Source: Asaia bogorensis
GTDB lineage: Bacteria > Pseudomonadota > Alphaproteobacteria > CACIAM-22H2
Direction of reading: 5' to 3'
Assembly (NCBI GenBank): GCA_945901855.1
Contig: CAMDLT010000004.1
Coordinates: forward strand, 62,001 to 126,000
DNA length: 64,000 bases
Both the position numbers and the translations under genes were made by a program. Under the pieces are notes generated by a model. That model did not search any database, was not told where the DNA came from, and was given only the letters and a program-made list of their open reading frames with translations. Numbering within the stretch: position 1 is the first letter of the stretch; each line of letters starts with the position of its first letter. Of this stretch, positions 44,207 to 52,028 are shown in pieces.

Positions 44207-45235
44207 TCACGGATCGATTGCCTTGCAGATCTTTTCGATAACTCGAGCACGACGGCGAGCCGCTTCTTCGAGAAAAAAGAATTTCCGCCATTCTGCGGCG
44301 AAAGATTCGTCTTGGCCGTTTTCCGCCGCAGCCAGCGTCAGGAGCGAACGCAGAGCGAGCGATCGGAGAATCGAAACGCCGTCGAAGATCGCCAACTCTG
44401 CCGACGTTCTGCGCGCTTGACCGTATGCCGCCATGAAGGCACATCCCAGCGTGACTGCCGCGTCGTCGTCTTCGACGACAACTAGCACGAATCTCTCGAC
44501 GGCAAGAAGCAACTCGTAAACGACAGGCAGAACGCTGTGGCGGACATCCTCGAAATCGAGGATGTGTACCAGGCCATGTGAGACCAGAACGTTGCCGGGA
44601 TGGAAGTCGCCGTGGAGCGGCGTTGCCTGGTGCATCGGCAGATCGAAGAGCAAGGTATCGTCCTGCGACAAAGCCACAAGTCGGCTAGCACGCGCGCAGC
44701 CGATTTGTCTTCCGTTGCGATAGACCGACCGCGTCGCCTCGAGCCCAGCAATTCTAGCAAGCGTGTCCTCGCGCCAGCGCGAAGCTTCAGGATGTGCGAC
44801 AAGCGTATCGTGAAGTTTTGCCAGCGCCGCGCCGAGAAGATGCATTTCTCGCACGAGCGGCATAACCGGACGCCCTTCGAAAAACGGGGTCACGACAAGC
44901 AACTCCCCGCTCGGCAGGACCATGGGAGTCCCTCGCGTCGGCGCAGCCACAGGAACGCCGCGTTCGTGCAGCCAAGCAGCCAGATATTCGGCCTGCAAGA
45001 TAGCATCGCGTCGCGAAGGCGCGATGCATTTGATGGCAAGAGCCGAGCCTACCACGTCTTCGAATTTATAGAGTATCGGGATGCCGCCGTCCGGCGCTAA
45101 GGCGACCAAGCGGCCTGACAAGCCAAGTGGCCCGAGAATGGCTTCTCGCGTTTGGATCGGTACCTCTCGCTGATGGAGGGCGGGTGGCCCAAGGCCCGGC
45201 CAAGGCGGTGCTCTATCTGGTGGGGTGGATGTCAT
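44207..45235 (-). CDS. Aminoglycoside phosphotransferase-fold kinase
   Basis: A 342-residue protein of the APH/choline-kinase fold. The catalytic block is L-H-G-D-F-H-P-G-N-V-L, with I-L-D-F-E-D-V supplying the metal-binding aspartate. The ATP-binding lysine is probably in A-L-A-I-K-C-I. In glycan clusters such kinases often phosphorylate a free sugar or choline before activation. The first 25 residues are proline-rich and not family-like, so the start may have been rebuilt by a rearrangement just upstream; an internal start is possible. It lies after the NeuB remnant. Confidence 0.83.
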   Translation of the reverse strand: MTSTPPDRAPPWPGLGPPALHQREVPIQTREAILGPLGLSGRLVALAPDGGIPILYKFEDVVGSALAIKCIAPSRRDAILQAEYLAAWLHERGVPVAAPTRGTPMVLPSGELLVVTPFFEGRPVMPLVREMHLLGAALAKLHDTLVAHPEASRWREDTLARIAGLEATRSVYRNGRQIGCARASRLVALSQDDTLLFDLPMHQATPLHGDFHPGNVLVSHGLVHILDFEDVRHSVLPVVYELLLAVERFVLVVVEDDDAAVTLGCAFMAAYGQARRTSAELAIFDGVSILRSLALRSLLTLAAAENGQDESFAAEWRKFFFLEEAARRRARVIEKICKAIDP

Positions 45236-45300
45236 CGCGCCACAGTGTTGAAGCGCTGGCGGTTATCGGGCTACTCAAATGGGAGCCTTCCCCACGATCC

Positions 45301-45332
45301 AAATGCACGACACAAATGCACGACACAAATGC
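45301..45332. repeat. Short tandem repeat, 13-bp unit, about 2.5 copies
   Basis: The unit AAATGCACGACAC occurs twice in a row, followed by AAATGC. It lies in the 185-bp stretch between the NeuB remnant and the kinase gene, where I see no gene. Such a short repeat is a likely slippage or repair scar beside the decayed gene. Confidence 0.9.
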
Positions 45333-45420
45333 CGCGGCGGATAGGTGCGAACGAGCGTGTGTAGGATCTACAAGCATGCCGGGCGGTCGCGAATGCTTTG
45401 GGTCGGGACAACTTCTTGCA

Positions 45421-45762
45421 TCAACGATACACAATACTACTCGAAAGGCCGCCATTAAGTGGCAAAAAAGGAGACTGTGTTTTCAACCAGGTTCCAGTTG
45501 TCCTCGTCGCGAGCGCTGGCGTCTTTCGCTGCAAGGTTTCCGGTGTATCGCACATGAGCCCGATCTTGCCACCGTGCAGTATGTCGGGCGTGAGTCTTTT
45601 CGGCTGCTGCGGCACGCGCCGCGCGGCGGCGATTACGTCCGCGACCATTCGGCTCGCAAGCTCGAAATCCTGGCCGAAAAATCCGCCGACCTCGGCAAGA
45701 AAAAGCGCCGGCGCGCTCGGACCCAGCTTCGTACCGCCGATCGAAAACTCCCTGTCCGTCAT
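45421..45762 (-). pseudogene. Frameshifted and truncated NeuB-like synthase remnant
   Basis: The 5' end of a NeuB-like gene, related to the intact one at 40362-41450. Residues from M-T-D-R-E-F-S-I-G follow it closely through F-L-A-E-V-G-G-F-F-G-Q-D and I-L-H-G-G-K-I to C-D-T-P-E-T-L. There the frame slips: one base seems lost near 45530-45534. In the neighbouring frame the match continues (A-A-K-D-A-S, then N-L-V-E-N-T-V) until a TAA at 45455-45457. About 250 residues of the barrel and the whole SAF domain are absent. It follows the GT-B-like gene at 45776 by 13 bases. No active product is expected. Confidence 0.85.
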
Positions 45763-45775
45763 CTTGCCTTCAAAT

Positions 45776-47218
45776 CTATCTCGCCAGAGCGCGCCGCGCG
45801 GCCGGCGACATCTCGACAAGCCTCTTTGTTTCGGCAAAAATCCGTTCGGTCGCTAGGCCGTCTACGGTTCCCCAATTCGGCGCATCCAACGACTGGAGAC
45901 CGGCAATCTGACCGAAAAAGTCCGCGTCGCAGCAAAGACGGTCCATTGCGAGCTTGTATTCCGCAAAGTTCGTCGCGTTCATAAATCCAGGAGCGCTATC
46001 ATAGGTTCGGAGTCCGACACGATATGCATCCAAGTTAACGACCGGCTTTCCCGACGCAAGCGCCCAACGAATCGTGCTCGAGAAATACGTCGTGAATACG
46101 TCGTGCTTTGGAATTGACTCGACAATGTACTCATTCGAAACATCTATCCCCATATTTGCGACAAGCTTCTGAGCTTCAGGGCCACATGCCGGATGCAGCG
46201 AGACGGTAAGCTGCGTTTTTGGGATCGCGCGTAGATACCCAAGCACCTTATGCGTCATCTCGATATACGTCTCGAACGCGCTCGCACCTGCATAGGTGTC
46301 GTGGTAACTGGCCGGCCACGAGACGAGTATCTTTGTCGCCGCGCCATCAATCTTTTTCGGCATCCGAAAAGCAGCCCGGGCACTGGGAGTTGCCGCGAGG
46401 GAGTCGCTGAGCACGTCGCAATAAGGAGAACCGGTATCGCGAAGCTTGGCAGATGGAATTCCTTCATTTCGATATTGCGCCATCGCAACGGGATTCTCGA
46501 CGCAAAGTAGGTCGCTTAAGCCGCCGTGGATTATCCACGAATCCCTCAACGTTATGCCGATAGATTCCATCGCGAGTATCATCAACGGGGGCAACATAAC
46601 CGCATCCTCGAAACGGCCCTTTTTCAGCCATTGGGGGGCTAAGCGGCGCAAAGCCTGAAGATGCGACCCTGTGCACGCGATCAACCGTCCATCGAGATTC
46701 TTTTGTGCGAGATCCACTTCGATTTCGTGGCGTGTTCCGTTACCAAAGGGAACATCGACGACCGGAACACCAACCGATCTCGCTGCCCGCATCAAAGCCA
46801 AGTCCGAACTAATTCCATCTTCGTTGCAGATAACGGCGTCGAATTTGAATTCGCGAAATACGCTTTCCGCGACGCGCACCCGACGCAAGTGATTTCTACG
46901 CCAAACCCAACCAATTCGAGCGTCTCGATCGCGCAAAACCATCAAAGTGGCCAGAATGCCAACTTGCGTTAAGGGAGGGAATACAGACCATCGATACTGT
47001 GGAATGTTTGTTTTGCATTCGATTTCATTCAACGAGACTGTAGAGACGCCAAGCTCCTTCAGAACAGAACGAGCGCGATCGAAAAAATCGATTGAGGTCC
47101 CGAAATAGATGCCGACTGAGAAGTGCCCCATTTTTCGGGCACGCGATATAATCTCAAGCTGTAGACGATAGGAAGTCTCCCCCCCGAACGCATGCAGGAG
47201 TCGAAGCGGCTGCTGCAT
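45776..47218 (-). CDS. GT-B-like protein of unknown function, glycan locus (member 4)
   Basis: A 480-residue protein related to member 1 at 37208-38722: Y-F-S-S-T-I-R-W-A-L-A-S-G-K-P-V-V-N-L-D closely matches F-G-S-A-T-I-R-W-A-I-A and V-P-T-V-N-Y-D there. V-S-L-H-P-A-C-G fills the strand-end histidine-proline position. The ATG at 47218 follows the radical SAM stop after a single base (TAAAATG); a GTG at 47233 is possible. It is immediately upstream of the NeuB remnant, so it may be an orphaned partner of that enzyme. Reduced GC supports import. Confidence 0.75.
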   Translation of the reverse strand: MQQPLRLLHAFGGETSYRLQLEIISRARKMGHFSVGIYFGTSIDFFDRARSVLKELGVSTVSLNEIECKTNIPQYRWSVFPPLTQVGILATLMVLRDRDARIGWVWRRNHLRRVRVAESVFREFKFDAVICNEDGISSDLALMRAARSVGVPVVDVPFGNGTRHEIEVDLAQKNLDGRLIACTGSHLQALRRLAPQWLKKGRFEDAVMLPPLMILAMESIGITLRDSWIIHGGLSDLLCVENPVAMAQYRNEGIPSAKLRDTGSPYCDVLSDSLAATPSARAAFRMPKKIDGAATKILVSWPASYHDTYAGASAFETYIEMTHKVLGYLRAIPKTQLTVSLHPACGPEAQKLVANMGIDVSNEYIVESIPKHDVFTTYFSSTIRWALASGKPVVNLDAYRVGLRTYDSAPGFMNATNFAEYKLAMDRLCCDADFFGQIAGLQSLDAPNWGTVDGLATERIFAETKRLVEMSPAARRALAR

Positions 47219-47219
47219 T

Positions 47220-48266
47220 TTAGAAGATTTCACCCTTTTTGGCCTGAGATTTATCCTCCGGCGCCAAGGACCAAAATGTCTTCTTTGGAACTAGATCCAT
47301 GTTAAGAGGCGAAGGCTTCGATTTTTCGCCGCGAATGCAGTTCGCGCAAAGCGTCCCCTTGAGGTCGTTATCGATATGGCGCTGGCGCAATTGCTGGAAC
47401 CTGTCACTTTGCCACGCATCGAGAAGAGGAACCTTCGACAGATCCTCCAAAGCCAAAAAATTTTCATAGTCGTTACAGCAGGCCTTCAAATAGCCTTCAA
47501 CGCTGATATGTGCCTTGTTGAACGGTAGATGGCAATCGCGGTACGGCGGAGCAATAAGGTCCGGCATCTGGCCCGATTGATTCGACGCTTCGTAGTATAT
47601 GATTTCGTCCACGAAAGGAGCGACTGTCTTCTTTAGCATCGCGAACGAATCGACCGTGTCCGGTGTTCCAACGAAAGAGACGCCCAAATAGGTTTTTTGC
47701 CGAACTCCTCGACGGTAATTGCTTATGAATACCAAGTTATCGAGAGCCTTTTCAAAATCGTCACGACCGTGAACTCGCCGGTAGGTTTCCCTGTCGCCGC
47801 CATTGATAGAGAACTTGACTGAATGCAAACCGGCATCGAGCAGGCGAGCAAATAGATCGTGGTCGCCAAGCACGCCATTCGTCGAGATATAGATATACTC
47901 GTATCCTATGTCCCGGCATGCGGCGACATACTGATCGAGCCACTTGCAAGTTAACGGTTCGGCGCCCGCAAAAAGACCTATTTCGCGCGCACCGCATTTG
48001 TAGGCATCGCCAACTAGGCGATGGAATAGATTGCGATCCATGTGCTTCTTGGGCCGCTCCATCAATGTATAAGCGCAAAAGCTGCAGTCATGATTGCAGA
48101 TATTCGAGGTCTCAATCTGTATCTGACGCGGAAATGGCGGCTTGCGCTCGATTTTAGAGGTTGCAATCATATTCAACAGTCTTTTTCCAACATGGCTCCC
48201 CTGAGCGTTCTTGTCAGAAAACACGTTCGTCAGATTGGCCTCGACGGCCTCATGCGGATTATCCAT
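47220..48266 (-). CDS. Radical SAM protein with C-terminal SPASM-like cysteines
   Basis: A 348-residue radical SAM enzyme. The [4Fe-4S] site is C-N-H-D-C-S-F-C at about 57-64, preceded by I-Q-I-E-T-S-N-I. G-A-E-P-L-T and the F-S-I-N-G-G block fit the barrel. The C-terminal part has A-C-C-N-D-Y and L-C-A-N-C, as in SPASM-type auxiliary-cluster proteins. A radical reaction on a sugar or peptide is likely; the substrate is unknown. It is the first gene after the 406-bp gap and is directly followed by GT-B-like member 4. The start ATG 48266 is near AAGGGG. Confidence 0.83.
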   Translation of the reverse strand: MDNPHEAVEANLTNVFSDKNAQGSHVGKRLLNMIATSKIERKPPFPRQIQIETSNICNHDCSFCAYTLMERPKKHMDRNLFHRLVGDAYKCGAREIGLFAGAEPLTCKWLDQYVAACRDIGYEYIYISTNGVLGDHDLFARLLDAGLHSVKFSINGGDRETYRRVHGRDDFEKALDNLVFISNYRRGVRQKTYLGVSFVGTPDTVDSFAMLKKTVAPFVDEIIYYEASNQSGQMPDLIAPPYRDCHLPFNKAHISVEGYLKACCNDYENFLALEDLSKVPLLDAWQSDRFQQLRQRHIDNDLKGTLCANCIRGEKSKPSPLNMDLVPKKTFWSLAPEDKSQAKKGEIF

Positions 48267-48672
48267 TTTACTGCCCCTTAACTTGCAATCTGTATCTGCC
48301 GGGTTCAGGAAACAAAGGTCGATGATAGCGGAATACTGGCTTCAGATGAACAGGAGCCTGCCACATGCAGCAACCAAACACGTCGAAGCCTCGTTAACCT
48401 TTTGGTCTCGTCGATGAGATGAACTTTCCGATATCCTTGTCGATATCGAGATTACAGCATCTTGCATGCTGCGGTGGTTTAATTGAGTTCACGATGAACT
48501 CTCTTCGAATATCCGTGCATACAACGTCCAGAAAATTTTTCACCTCTGAATGCGATTTGATTTTCCTCGCCTCAGATTACCGGAATCTCTTTTCCGACGC
48601 GAAAAACCATCTGTATTCCTTAGCTCGAAGCTCAGACGGTCGTCACAGTGACGTTAAGTTTGTATCATTTGC
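48267..48672. other. 406-bp AT-rich region separating two glycan operons
   Basis: No gene is supported. The stretch is strikingly AT-rich for this genome; the line 48481-48540 has 22 G or C among 60. A plus-strand frame (48419-48676) has no ribosome site or domain. The upstream methyltransferase gene ends at 48673 and the radical SAM gene starts at 48266, so a terminator and a new promoter may lie here, though no clear hairpin with a T-run is seen. Confidence 0.6.
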
Positions 48673-49410
48673 CTAGTTCAGTTTTTTGGGCCTCGGGCGG
48701 GCGACCATAAAGTAATGGTCGACGAGGAGCTTGATCCCGTTCGTCAGCTGCCTCTCCTTGGCTTCGGTCGCCATTGTCCACGTTCGCACTGGATCCGACT
48801 GCTGCGGCAGCGAAAAGGGAATCTCGAACCGACGGAAAGAGACTTCGGCGTCCAGCCCTTCGATAGTCTCGCGAATAGTTTCGACGCTGAAGATGTTCCA
48901 GCCGGTCTCCCAAGGGTTTGGATGGCCGTCGATGCGCTTGCGATGGCGGATCATCGCGTCGATTCCGTATTCATTCAACGGCGACAACGCGATCGCGATC
49001 CCGCCAGGACGAACGGCATCGAGAAGGTTCTTCCAGTAGGCGTCGATCTGCGTTTCGTCGAAGATAGACATGCATCCGACCGAACATACGGCGTCGAATT
49101 TCCCGTGGAAGTCGCTCGGAAGGTCGAGAGCGGAAGCGACCGCAAAGTGCGCTTGCGGAAGAAGCTTGCGCGCCGTCGCGATCAGAGTCGGCTCGACATC
49201 GACGCCAAAAAAAGTTCCACCGTCGAGGCGTGTCGAAAGATGGCCCAAGAGTTCGCCGGTTGCGCAACCGACGTCCAGTATCTGCGGGGACGAATTCGGC
49301 AGCATGGTTTGAAGGATGTCGCCGAGAATGCGAAACATCTCTTTGGGCTTCGGGCTCCATCCTTGGTCGATATAGTGTTGGTGGTTCCGATAGGTTCCCT
49401 TGGCGGTCAT
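48673..49410 (-). CDS. Class I SAM-dependent methyltransferase
   Basis: A 245-residue methyltransferase. The SAM motif I is I-L-D-V-G-C-A-T-G-E-L-L-G (about 45-57), followed by F-F-G-V-D-V-E and D-A-V-C-S-V-G-C-M-S-I-F for motifs II and III. The start ATG 49410 overlaps the stop of the CMP-sugar synthetase gene. By position it resembles PtmH of Campylobacter, which N-methylates an acetamidino group on legionaminic acid, but this is only analogy. It is the last gene of the right-hand operon. Confidence 0.87.
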   Translation of the reverse strand: MTAKGTYRNHQHYIDQGWSPKPKEMFRILGDILQTMLPNSSPQILDVGCATGELLGHLSTRLDGGTFFGVDVEPTLIATARKLLPQAHFAVASALDLPSDFHGKFDAVCSVGCMSIFDETQIDAYWKNLLDAVRPGGIAIALSPLNEYGIDAMIRHRKRIDGHPNPWETGWNIFSVETIRETIEGLDAEVSFRRFEIPFSLPQQSDPVRTWTMATEAKERQLTNGIKLLVDHYFMVARPRPKKLN

Positions 49411-50120
49411 GTCGGGGCCTTCCGGTGGGCAAACATGAACTCGGCCAGCGCGAAGTCGAAAGCGTCGTCGATATCGAGACTCTTTTCGCGCGCCATGGCG
49501 AAGGCAAAACACGGCCGCATGTAAAACCGGCCCGACGCCAGGAAGTCGGCCACGCGAACCCCATAGATCGCGCCGTTTTGCCGCAGGACGCTCGGCAGAT
49601 CCTGATGTCGCGCCTCCATGTCGCTGTCGGTCGTGAACGGCTCGATGCGCTCGTCGACCACGCGAACCGCTTTTCCCGGATGATGGTCGATCGGACAAAT
49701 GGACATGCCGGATTTCGCGTCCGATGCCAGGAATCCATCGACGAAACTACGAACGTCCGACGCCGTGCGGAACGGCGACGTCGGCTGCAGCAGCAATGCG
49801 ATTTCGGGGCGATCGCCGTCCGCGCCCATTGCCTCGATGGCGTGGCGTATAACGGCGTCGTTCTGCGCGGTGTCGCTCGACAGGGATTGCGGGCGGTCGA
49901 TCACTTTCGCGCCCTGAAGCCTTGCGAACGCGGCGATCTCGGGATCCTCCGTCGACACGTAAACAGCATCGACATTCGCGGCATTCACCGCTGCGTCGAT
50001 GGAATACCCCAAGAGCGGCTGGCCGGCAAGCATTCGCATGTTCTTCCGCGGCAGCCGCTTCGAATTTCCACGCGCCGGAATAAGCGCGACCGTGCGGATT
50101 TTTCCGCCGCTTTCCGCCAT
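49407..50120 (-). CDS. Acylneuraminate cytidylyltransferase family protein (second copy)
   Basis: A 237-residue CMP-nonulosonate synthetase, activating a nine-carbon sugar with CTP. A-L-I-P-A-R-G-N-S-K-R-L-P-R-K-N is the conserved N-terminal nucleotide site. L-L-Q-P-T-S-P-F-R and the R-Q-N-G-A-I-Y-G block match the family. It differs from the one at 55869-56582 (G-N-S-K against G-G-S-K, and different middle regions), so it may activate another nonulosonic acid, perhaps the NeuB-like product. It begins one base after the ABC exporter stop. Confidence 0.88.
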   Translation of the reverse strand: MAESGGKIRTVALIPARGNSKRLPRKNMRMLAGQPLLGYSIDAAVNAANVDAVYVSTEDPEIAAFARLQGAKVIDRPQSLSSDTAQNDAVIRHAIEAMGADGDRPEIALLLQPTSPFRTASDVRSFVDGFLASDAKSGMSICPIDHHPGKAVRVVDERIEPFTTDSDMEARHQDLPSVLRQNGAIYGVRVADFLASGRFYMRPCFAFAMAREKSLDIDDAFDFALAEFMFAHRKAPT

Positions 50121-52028
50121 TCAGCCCAACGCCTTCTCGAGGCGCGACAGTTCGACGAGCCGCTGGAACAGCGAGCACCGGCCGTTGAGTTCTTCGAACG
50201 TGCCGATATCAAGGACACGGCCTGCGTCCATAACGATGATCCGGTCGCAGCTGCGAAGCGTGCTCAATCGATGCGCGATGACGACCATGGTGCGGGACCC
50301 GCGCATGCGCGACAAAGCCTGGCTGAATTCGCTTTCGCTTCGCGCGTCGAGATTCGACGTCGCTTCGTCGAGCACGAGTAGCTCGCGGTCCTCGTAGAGC
50401 GCGCGGGCGATCCCCAGGCGCTGGCGCTGTCCGCCGGACAGACGCGCCCCGTCTTCGCCGATCGCTTCGTCGAGCCCTTTGGGCAGCGACTCCACGAACC
50501 CCTTCAATTGCGCCGTATCGAGCGCTTTCCAGACGTGCGCAACGTCGATCCGGTCGGCGCCGACGCCGAACACGACGTTCTGCAGAACGGTGTCTTCCAC
50601 AAGGAAGGTCGACTGCGGAACATAGCCGATGTTCTTCGACCATGCGCGAAGACGCGTCTGGCTGTCGAGCGGCACGCCGTCGACGCGAATGCGGCCCGAT
50701 GCCGGCGATACGAGCCCCATCAGCAGGGCAGCCAGCGTCGTTTTGCCCGCACCCGACGGCCCGGTGATGCCGACCATCTCGCCTTTGGATATGCCGAACG
50801 AAACCGGCAGAACGGCCGCGCGCCCCGCCCCCGGGTATGAAAACGCGACGTCGTCGAATTCGATCCGATCGGCGAAGGGCAGCGGTTCCGGCTCGGCCGA
50901 GGGCACGAAGACACCGGCCTCCAACGCCGCAAGCTCGTCGCCGATGATGTCGACCGCGTTGCGGCTTAGACTGAGGATCTGCAGCGAGACCATCATGCGG
51001 TTTAAAATAGGGATAAGGCGGAACAGCGTCGCCGCCAAGACCCCCAGGAGGGCGAGCCCGATTTCTCGCTGCGGGCTGAAGAACAGAAGGTACGCGACGA
51101 TCCCCAGGATGGATGCGATGACGGCGCCTTCGATCGCAAGCGGTGAGACGGTAGACAGGAAATTGTAGCGCGCCGAGCGGAAGAAATTGCGCTTTTCGAC
51201 CGCGACATAGGCATCAAGAAAAAACGCTTCCTTCGAGCTCAGCTTGGTCTCCTTGATCATTCCGATCGCCTGGCGAAGGATCGACTGACGCTTCTCGAAA
51301 AGACTATTCAACTCGCCCCCGATGTCGCTGAGCGGGCGATGCATCGCGAAATAGAGCCCCGTCGCAACGGCGCCCAGAACAACGAAGCCGAACAACGCCT
51401 CGCTCGGAATTACCAGAACGAGCAGTACACAGAGTGCCACCAGGATGATCGTATTGACGCAGAGATTGATAAGCGCCGACACAAACTGGTCGAAAATCGC
51501 GCTGACCAACGACATGTTGCGGATGATCTCCGAACTCGTCTTGGAAAGATGGACGCGATAGTCGGAGAAGAGGTAGATCCGCATCAATCGACGCGCGAGT
51601 TCGGATTTCCACTTGGCGAGCGTATTCACCTGCAGCCAGTGGAACGCCAGCATGTAGCCGTTCTTGCCAATCATCAGAACGCCGATCAGCACAAGCAGCG
51701 CGATCGAAAGGGATGGCCCGGGTACGATTTCGAACCGGGCCAGCGCTTCGCCCAGCACCGGTGTTCTTGCAAGACTGCTGGGATCAACGATCAGAATCAG
51801 CAGCGGAAAGACCAATCCGATGCCGGCCATCTCGATAAGAGCGGCCACAAGGCTGAAGGCAAGGAAGGCCGCAAGCTGAAGACGCTTTCCTTTGAACTCG
51901 GCAAGCAGGAAGTCGCTTCCGTTCGGCGACAGATTGAAGACGCGGAACTTCAAGGGCGGTCTTTCGGCAATAGAAGCATCCGAGTTCTGCGGCAAGGAGG
52001 GAACGCCGCTAGGGCGAAACACCTGCAC
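50121..52028 (-). CDS. ABC exporter, MsbA/PglK-like flippase
   Basis: A 635-residue fused permease-ATPase. The N-terminal part (about 45-350) has six hydrophobic helices of the type I exporter fold. The nucleotide-binding domain has Walker A G-P-S-G-A-G-K-T-T, the signature L-S-G-G-Q-R-Q-R and Walker B L-L-V-L-D-E-A-T-S-N, with the H-loop A-H-R-L-S-T. In glycan loci this type flips lipid-linked oligosaccharide to the periplasm. The start is GTG 52028, overlapping the amidotransferase by 20 bases. It is the only polymer-export candidate in the locus; no Wzx, Wzy or Wza is seen. Confidence 0.9.
   Translation of the reverse strand: MQVFRPSGVPSLPQNSDASIAERPPLKFRVFNLSPNGSDFLLAEFKGKRLQLAAFLAFSLVAALIEMAGIGLVFPLLILIVDPSSLARTPVLGEALARFEIVPGPSLSIALLVLIGVLMIGKNGYMLAFHWLQVNTLAKWKSELARRLMRIYLFSDYRVHLSKTSSEIIRNMSLVSAIFDQFVSALINLCVNTIILVALCVLLVLVIPSEALFGFVVLGAVATGLYFAMHRPLSDIGGELNSLFEKRQSILRQAIGMIKETKLSSKEAFFLDAYVAVEKRNFFRSARYNFLSTVSPLAIEGAVIASILGIVAYLLFFSPQREIGLALLGVLAATLFRLIPILNRMMVSLQILSLSRNAVDIIGDELAALEAGVFVPSAEPEPLPFADRIEFDDVAFSYPGAGRAAVLPVSFGISKGEMVGITGPSGAGKTTLAALLMGLVSPASGRIRVDGVPLDSQTRLRAWSKNIGYVPQSTFLVEDTVLQNVVFGVGADRIDVAHVWKALDTAQLKGFVESLPKGLDEAIGEDGARLSGGQRQRLGIARALYEDRELLVLDEATSNLDARSESEFSQALSRMRGSRTMVVIAHRLSTLRSCDRIIVMDAGRVLDIGTFEELNGRCSLFQRLVELSRLEKALG

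Noticed and set aside
45301-45332. The 13-bp repeat as a CRISPR array
   Set aside because: The unit is far too short, has no spacers between copies and no cas gene is nearby.
45127-45420. Possible transposase fragment on the plus strand beside the NeuB remnant
   Set aside because: The frames there show no transposase motif, and no terminal inverted repeats or target duplication are visible.
48419-48676. An 85-residue plus-strand frame in the AT-rich gap
   Set aside because: No ribosome site, no domain, and low GC makes chance frames of this size expected. It would also overlap the end of the methyltransferase gene.
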